Below the pieces are notes generated by a model. The model worked only from the letters and a program-made list of their open reading frames with translations. It was not told where the DNA came from and searched no databases. This document shows, in pieces, positions 59,246 through 64,000 of a DNA stretch of 64,000 bases; positions within the stretch are counted from its first letter, which is position 1; each line of letters opens with the position of its first letter. The stretch comes from Crotalaria pallida (Eukaryota; Streptophyta; Magnoliopsida; Fabales; Fabaceae), in the NCBI GenBank assembly GCA_037953625.1, contig CM075649.1, positions 103,855,290 through 103,919,289 on the forward strand. The letters are read 5' to 3'. The position numbers were made by a program, and so were the translations under genes.

Positions 59246-59298
59246 CTAGCGTGTCGATAGGCACTCCCGTGCCTGTCGCCCCGCATTCCCATTGTCGT
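59246..59298 (-). mobile_element. Second Helitron 3' terminus (minus strand), truncated
   Basis: The minus strand has a GC hairpin AGGCAC/GTGCCT (59259-59274), 9 nt, then CTAG (59249-59246) and T, which is a textbook Helitron end. The body is cut at 59299 by an LTR. It lies in the same RPA-like gene region, so this intron region was hit twice. Confidence 0.7.
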
Positions 59299-60525
59299 TG
59301 TAACACTCCTTGTATATCATCTTACTTTATAAGAAAAGTAATAAGTTTATGAATACTTGGACTTGTTATCATTGGAAAAAGATCTGAAAATAAGAATTTT
59401 CCCTTCCCTTGAAAATTCCTTTTCACAAACACTTGATTAATAATGAGGTTGACTAACAAAATCAGAGTTTGCGGAAACATAGTAAAGTAATCATATTATG
59501 CCCCCAAAATATATCAAGTGTAACAAGTCCATGGATACCAAATAATTATTATTATGAAACCGAATTCATCTTATGATACCTCTTTCAAAATGTGTATCAT
59601 ATAAATACTATTAAAAATAGAAATGTTATAGAGCTGGTCACTGGTCCTCTGTCCAAACATTCATCTGGCCGGATCCTCGATATCTGCACAACGGGTTCCC
59701 AACCCACACTTTCTACACTCTGCATGCATCTAAGGGACATCTCCCTTTACTGATTCTTGTGCAAGCTAGATGCACGATCAACACCTAATAAGGGCATGGG
59801 GGTTAGCTATACATATTCGCATAATCAAATGAGAATAACACTAACATCCACAAGTCAACATGTAGCAAATCTTGATGCATATTCATATGAGCACACCCGG
59901 TTAATCATAATAATTCTTTCAATGCAGGTGGCATGATGTGTGACACCCTTCAGAATTACCCAAATATAATATAGTACTTAAGCTATTATATTGGATAATA
60001 TATGGACTTGTGAGTATTAAGAAAATATGGAAATAAATTTTTTCTTTTTAAAGCGGGTGCACAAATCAACACTTGGAATTCTGGGAGAATAAACTCTAAA
60101 GCATTTCGAAACAGTTGTATCGAATTCGGCGATTTCTAAAACCTTTTCAAAAGTTGGGTAACATTCGTCTTTTGAAATCGTTTTTATATCATAGAAAATA
60201 ACTAAAGCTACCCTTGCTTTATTTGATAAAACTGATACCATCGAATAGTTTTCACAGCCGAACTCTCAAATAGATTAAATCAGAGTAAGCGGAAATTATA
60301 GGACTATGCCACTAATAGTAATATAACCATAGGTATATACATATATATGAAAGGAGTTATAAGTACATAGTCCCAACATCAAGTCTCCAAGATCCAAAAT
60401 ACAAGTCCATAAACAGATCTACATAGCAGTGCAACCAAAACCCTAGAGTACTCCAAAAGTATATCTACAACATATATACATAACCAAAATATAACTCTAA
60501 GGGTGGTCACGTAGATCTGGCAGCA

Positions 60526-61155
60526 TCAGATGTAGTAGTAGTGATAGCAGCAGTCTCCAAGGAACATAAGTAGTAAGGTAGTAGCATCATCATCAACACA
60601 GCAGCAGCAGCAAAGTATCCTCCACAGCAACTCCACATCGGATCCTCCATCCACATCATACACCATATACATATACCTAGGGATCATCGTCCCTCCAATC
60701 GTTCCCAGTAGAATGCACGACAGGCTCGCTCCCACTCTCATCCTCCACCGGATCCTCCTCGATCTCATCCGAGGGAGAGTGTACCCTACCACTGGGTACC
60801 GGGTCAGGTGATGGTGAAACCCTGACTGGGCTCCTCGGATCAGAAGGGGGAGTCTCCTCGCGGATGACTCTAGAAGAAAAAGGGTGTGAGCGGGTAGGTC
60901 GAAAGCGGAAATTAAACTGTGATAAGAACAAGCTGGTCGTGCGGGAGGTGGTCCATGGTAAGTGTAAAACGGGGGTACATGCATAGTGTATATGATGGGA
61001 ATCCTAAATCTACGAGGACAAAATCGAATCAACAGGTTCGGGTGGTAGAAGGTAATCTCTACCTCTCCCTCGAACACCGTGCGATGGTCCTCATAGATCC
61101 ATGTGCCACTAGGAAGTGGCCGGATCTCGATGCAAGCAATGTAACGAGACATCAC
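60526..61155 (-). other. Open frame of 209 codons inside the solo LTR
   Basis: Starts right after an acceptor-like TTGTAG (MMSRYIACIEIRPLPSGTW...) and stays open for 209 codons, ending in a Cys run. I recognise no domain. Its place, downstream of the LTR TATA box, would put it in the leader RNA. It may be chance or a leader peptide. Confidence 0.25.
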
Positions 61156-61410
61156 CTACAAGGGCATAGGGGTAAGCATGTCTATACACATAATCAATAG
61201 AGAATAAATTGTACAATGTGAATATGTAAATATGCAATCATAAATAGCAATCACATTTAGCACTTAGCAAGTATTGAATGCAAGTAGGATGCTCACACTG
61301 GTTTCATTTATCACAATTAATGCAAATGACTGGCATGATGCATAAATTTAGCTCTCACGCCTATCTCCATCATTCTATGTCACTCTCTGACGTCCATCCC
61401 TGACAACCCA

Positions 61411-61584
61411 GCACTCAACAGTGCGTTGTATTCCTAGGTATACAACAATTCGTACATTCACCTAGAATGTACACGACAAGCTTGGAATCCATGCCACCCG
61501 AGCATATCCCGTCATCCAAACGGACCATCATCCAAACGGTATAACCATATCGGCATCCACTCAGCCGACCACGTCAACGACGTG
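61411..61584. repeat. Hairpin series in the solo LTR
   Basis: Successive short inverted repeats with unrelated stems: GCACT/AGTGC (61411-61424), GTTGTAT/ATACAAC (61425-61446), GTACATTC/GAATGTAC (61452-61472), CCGT/ACGG (61509-61523), TCGGC/GCCGA (61550-61568), CACGTC/GACGTG (61570-61584). Confidence 0.8.
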
Positions 61585-61886
61585 TCATCAAGCAAGCGTA
61601 TTGGCACTCCCAGAGGCCCTCCACATGTTTACCAAAAACATGATATACGTCCTACCATCCAAACTCCAGAATGAATGCATTACTTTACTTAAAGGGAAAT
61701 TGATTGATGTTTTGTCCTTTTATTAATACATCACGTGCCTCCCGAGCAACGTGTCATTATTCAAATGAAAACATCATGACGTCAATCAATTTCCTTTAAG
61801 TCCAGGATCACTTGATTTATTGTCCTTTAAGTGTTACAAAATAACTTAGAATTGAAAATGGTATTTTTCAATATCTGACTAAAAAT

Positions 61887-62212
61887 ACTCGAGTGTTTTA
61901 CATAATACTCGAGTAATTCATCAGTTTCCAGATTTTACTCGAGTGGTTCATAATTATACTCGAGTCGTTCATGTCTTATTAGAGATTTAAGTTTTCAGAT
62001 CTTCATAAATATACTCGAGTAATTCATGAGATACTCGAGTAGTTCTTTACCCAGAATACTCGAGTAGTTCATGTATTACTCGAGTTGTTCATCAATTTTT
62101 ACTCTTGTTGCATCTGAAATACTCGAGTGCCAAGCCTGATTCTCAAGTTGGTGCGCCAATTTTCACACTGGTGCACCACGAAATACTCGAGTGTTAAGCC
62201 ATATACTCGAGT
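61887..62212. repeat. Cluster of ACTCGAGT palindromes
   Basis: Eleven perfect ACTCGAGT copies, usually followed by (A/G/T)TTCAT-like sequence. Two more lie near the LTR start at 63243-63250 and 63263-63270, on either side of the start of the U3. Confidence 0.9.
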
Positions 62213-63107
62213 ATTTGCAGGCAGAACAGACTGAAAACTTGGTTTTTACATACCATTTCAATTTCTAAACATTTTTAACCCAAACCAGTGATCACAATAG
62301 TTCAGATACCATATATTGAACATGTTACAATACTCATTTCATATCAAATAACAAATTGACAGAGAATTAATCATTTATGCATAAAATACACAATTTAGCA
62401 ACTCAACACCTCAAATTGTAAAATAAACATCACACTCATAAAACAATGGTCATTTAAGCTTGCATGCATGATTTAGAACTTGCTCATCACAGTCATAGAG
62501 CATGGATTGGTCTCCAAACCAAAGTTCCTATTCAAACTAAGCCCTTAGAGCCTCTTGATGGCTCTCTAACACAATTAATGGAATTTAAACTCTATCTAGT
62601 GTAAGAAATCACTTCCCCTTACCTCTCAGACTTGAATCAAACAGAGAAATTCCAAAGAAAAGCTCCACAGCACCAAAACACTTTAAACTCCAACATGCAG
62701 AGCAGTTTGAGTGCAACACCAAAATGGAATTGGTTCACACATGAAACAGAGAATAAAATTGGGGAAATTAGATTTTCTAGACTCTATGCAACATCAACTA
62801 ACTAAAGGAACTGAATTTGAGACTCAGGGATTCATGAGCTTACCAGAAATTGAACTCAAAGTAAGCTCCAGACCAAGGCTTGACTAAAAACAGCTTCACT
62901 TCAACTCCTTGAATCTTCCACCACACTCACTCAATCCTCACGATTTTGGTGTTTATACAAAGCTCGTGATGTGAGATTTGTATTCGTGTTTAGTTTATGA
63001 CTTGAATCGAAACAGGGAAAGAGAATCGATTACTTGAATCCAGGAACCCTAACTTGGGTAGAAAACTCGAATTTGACCAAAATCCTCAACAAATCGGTGT
63101 TGATAGG

Positions 63108-63115
63108 CTTTTATA
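63108..63115 (-). promoter_or_regulatory. TATA box of the solo LTR
   Basis: TATAAAAG on the minus strand, about 417 nt from the LTR start. The palindrome and hairpin clusters lie downstream and would be transcribed. Confidence 0.5.
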
Positions 63116-63604
63116 GGGGAAAGACTCATGCATCACGACACGACATCCATGGCATTGGCATGGTGGTGATTTCGTGTCAACAAAGGGGAATCGGTGGTGG
63201 TGACTCACCAAACGCACTAACTCGTGCAACTCTGTCCAGAATACTCGAGTTTTCCGAGAAATACTCGAGTATTTTGCCCCATTTTTGAAAAATAATTATT
63301 TTATTTACTTTCCCTGCAAAACCTTTCCTATAATTGCTTCTAGGTCCCAACCCAGGGACTAATATGCAAAACATTTATTTTATGCATTATAATATTTATT
63401 AAATAATTTCACACACATAAACTAGTTACATGAATACGTGTTTTAATCAAGGATTAATATAAAAATCATTAATTATAATTCAATTATAATTAACATTTCA
63501 TTAATCGGGGATTAAAATTTTGGGGTGTTACATGATGCATGATTTTCATCCACAACTGAGGCCTCTAACAAAGTCCATCTTGGACGTCCATCCAATACAC
63601 CGTT

Positions 63605-63992
63605 GTGTTCCCGGAACACTGACATTCGTTCCCAGAACGTAATGCCAAACCATACTTGGATAAATAAGCATCACTCCCAGAGTGTGCATCACGTTCCCAG
63701 AACGTGTAGCAAACCATACTTGGAATAATAAGCATCACTCACAGAGTGTGCATCACGTTCCCAGAACGCATACGTTCCCAGAACGCATAAAAACCAGGTC
63801 CCGGACACTGGCCACATTCCCAGAATGTGTCATCAAGTAGGTTGCATATCAATGTGTTCCCAGAACACTAACATAAGTTCCCAGAACGTATATAACCAGG
63901 TCCCAGACACTGGCCACATTCCCAGAATGTGTCATCAAGTAGGTTACAAATTTGGTACTCCCGGAGTACCCTCCTCATATTCCCAGAATATG
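63605..63992. repeat. Array of 15 hairpins, most with variable stems around a CCA core
   Basis: Examples: GTGTTCC-C-GGAACAC (63605), CACTC-CCA-GAGTG (63672), ACGTTC-CCA-GAACGT (63691), ACATTC-CCA-GAATGT (63814 and 63916), GTGTTC-CCA-GAACAC (63854), GGTACTC-CCG-GAGTACC (63954), CATATTC-CCA-GAATATG (63976). Stems differ but each is self-complementary. Two members (63794-63811, 63896-63913) have a CCAG/CTGG stem instead. The array reaches the window edge. Confidence 0.9.
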
Positions 63993-64000
63993 ATAAACGT

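Larger units (their letters stand above)
59939..63532 (-). mobile_element. Solo LTR (3594 bp) nested in the outer LTR
   Basis: Ends TGTGACACCC and GGGTGTTACA are complementary at 9 of 10 positions. A perfect target duplication TGATG flanks it (59934-59938 and 63533-63537). No internal coding domain and no second LTR copy. Minus-strand order: short U3, TATA box (63115), then a transcribed-side region with ACTCGAGT palindromes, a spliced-looking ORF and hairpins. Confidence 0.82.
59299..64000 (-). mobile_element. LTR of a long-LTR Ty3/gypsy-like element, continuing past the window
   Basis: Starts TGTAACACTCC at 59299, with GTCGT as left flank. Pieces 59299-59938 and 63533-64000 have the same style as the solo LTR nested between them (segments ending in a 'gcggaaac' region, a 'caagggcat..ggtaagc' segment), so the two are related LTR families. 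No gag-pol is in the window. The right piece is the hairpin array. Confidence 0.6.

Noticed and set aside
63605..63992. Resemblance of the hairpin array to a CRISPR array
   Set aside because: No constant repeat with unique spacers; the stems vary and the context is a plant LTR.
1..64000. tRNA, rRNA, snRNA or miRNA genes
   Set aside because: None recognised; tRNA-like words are only the primer-binding sites.

Overview
The window is plant nuclear DNA made almost entirely of transposable elements. It looks like a repeat-rich dicot, probably a legume; that guess rests on the SIRE-type Copia element, the long chromovirus LTRs and the overall style, not on any host single-copy gene. I see no rRNA or tRNA gene, and no clearly intact ordinary host gene.

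Layout. (1) 1-8772: a Tat-lineage Ty3/gypsy retrotransposon on the minus strand (LTR, PBS, gag, PR, RT, two RNase H domains, integrase). It carries a long ORF on the opposite strand next to pol and is cut by the left window edge. (2) 8773-11054: AT-rich spacer with a Helitron 3' end and a Stowaway-like MITE end. (3) 11064-35244: a nested stack. A foldback Mutator-like MITE (9-bp target duplication) was split by a chromovirus (11214-34872). The chromovirus was then hit twice: by a 7.1-kb solo LTR between its protease and RT (16668-23747), and by a gag-only SIRE-like Copia element inside its 5' LTR (25810-33368). Target duplications are readable at every level. (4) 35700-43085 plus 58960-59148: two RPA70-like genes on the minus strand. 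The first is degenerate and interrupted by a block of foreign composition. The second is split by a Helitron. A 5'-truncated LINE (40419-42453) lies between them.

(5) 43174-58943: a 15.8-kb Helitron on the plus strand, inserted in an intron of the second RPA-like gene. Its 5'-terminal 3.3 kb (TC terminus, upstream region, arginine-rich first exon) is present three times in direct tandem. The copies are joined exactly at the TC terminus and at one internal A^T site. A decayed Rep/helicase gene and a CTAG terminus follow. (6) 59246-64000: a second Helitron 3' end on the minus strand, then an LTR starting at 59299 that runs off the window and contains a complete solo LTR (59939-63532, 5-bp target duplication).

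The most unusual signals are the Helitron 5'-end triplication and arrays of short hairpins in the LTRs. In those arrays the stems change from copy to copy but stay self-complementary, around a short core that is mostly CCA in two of the families. Two further LTR families carry clusters of perfect palindromes (TAATCGATTA, ACTCGAGT).
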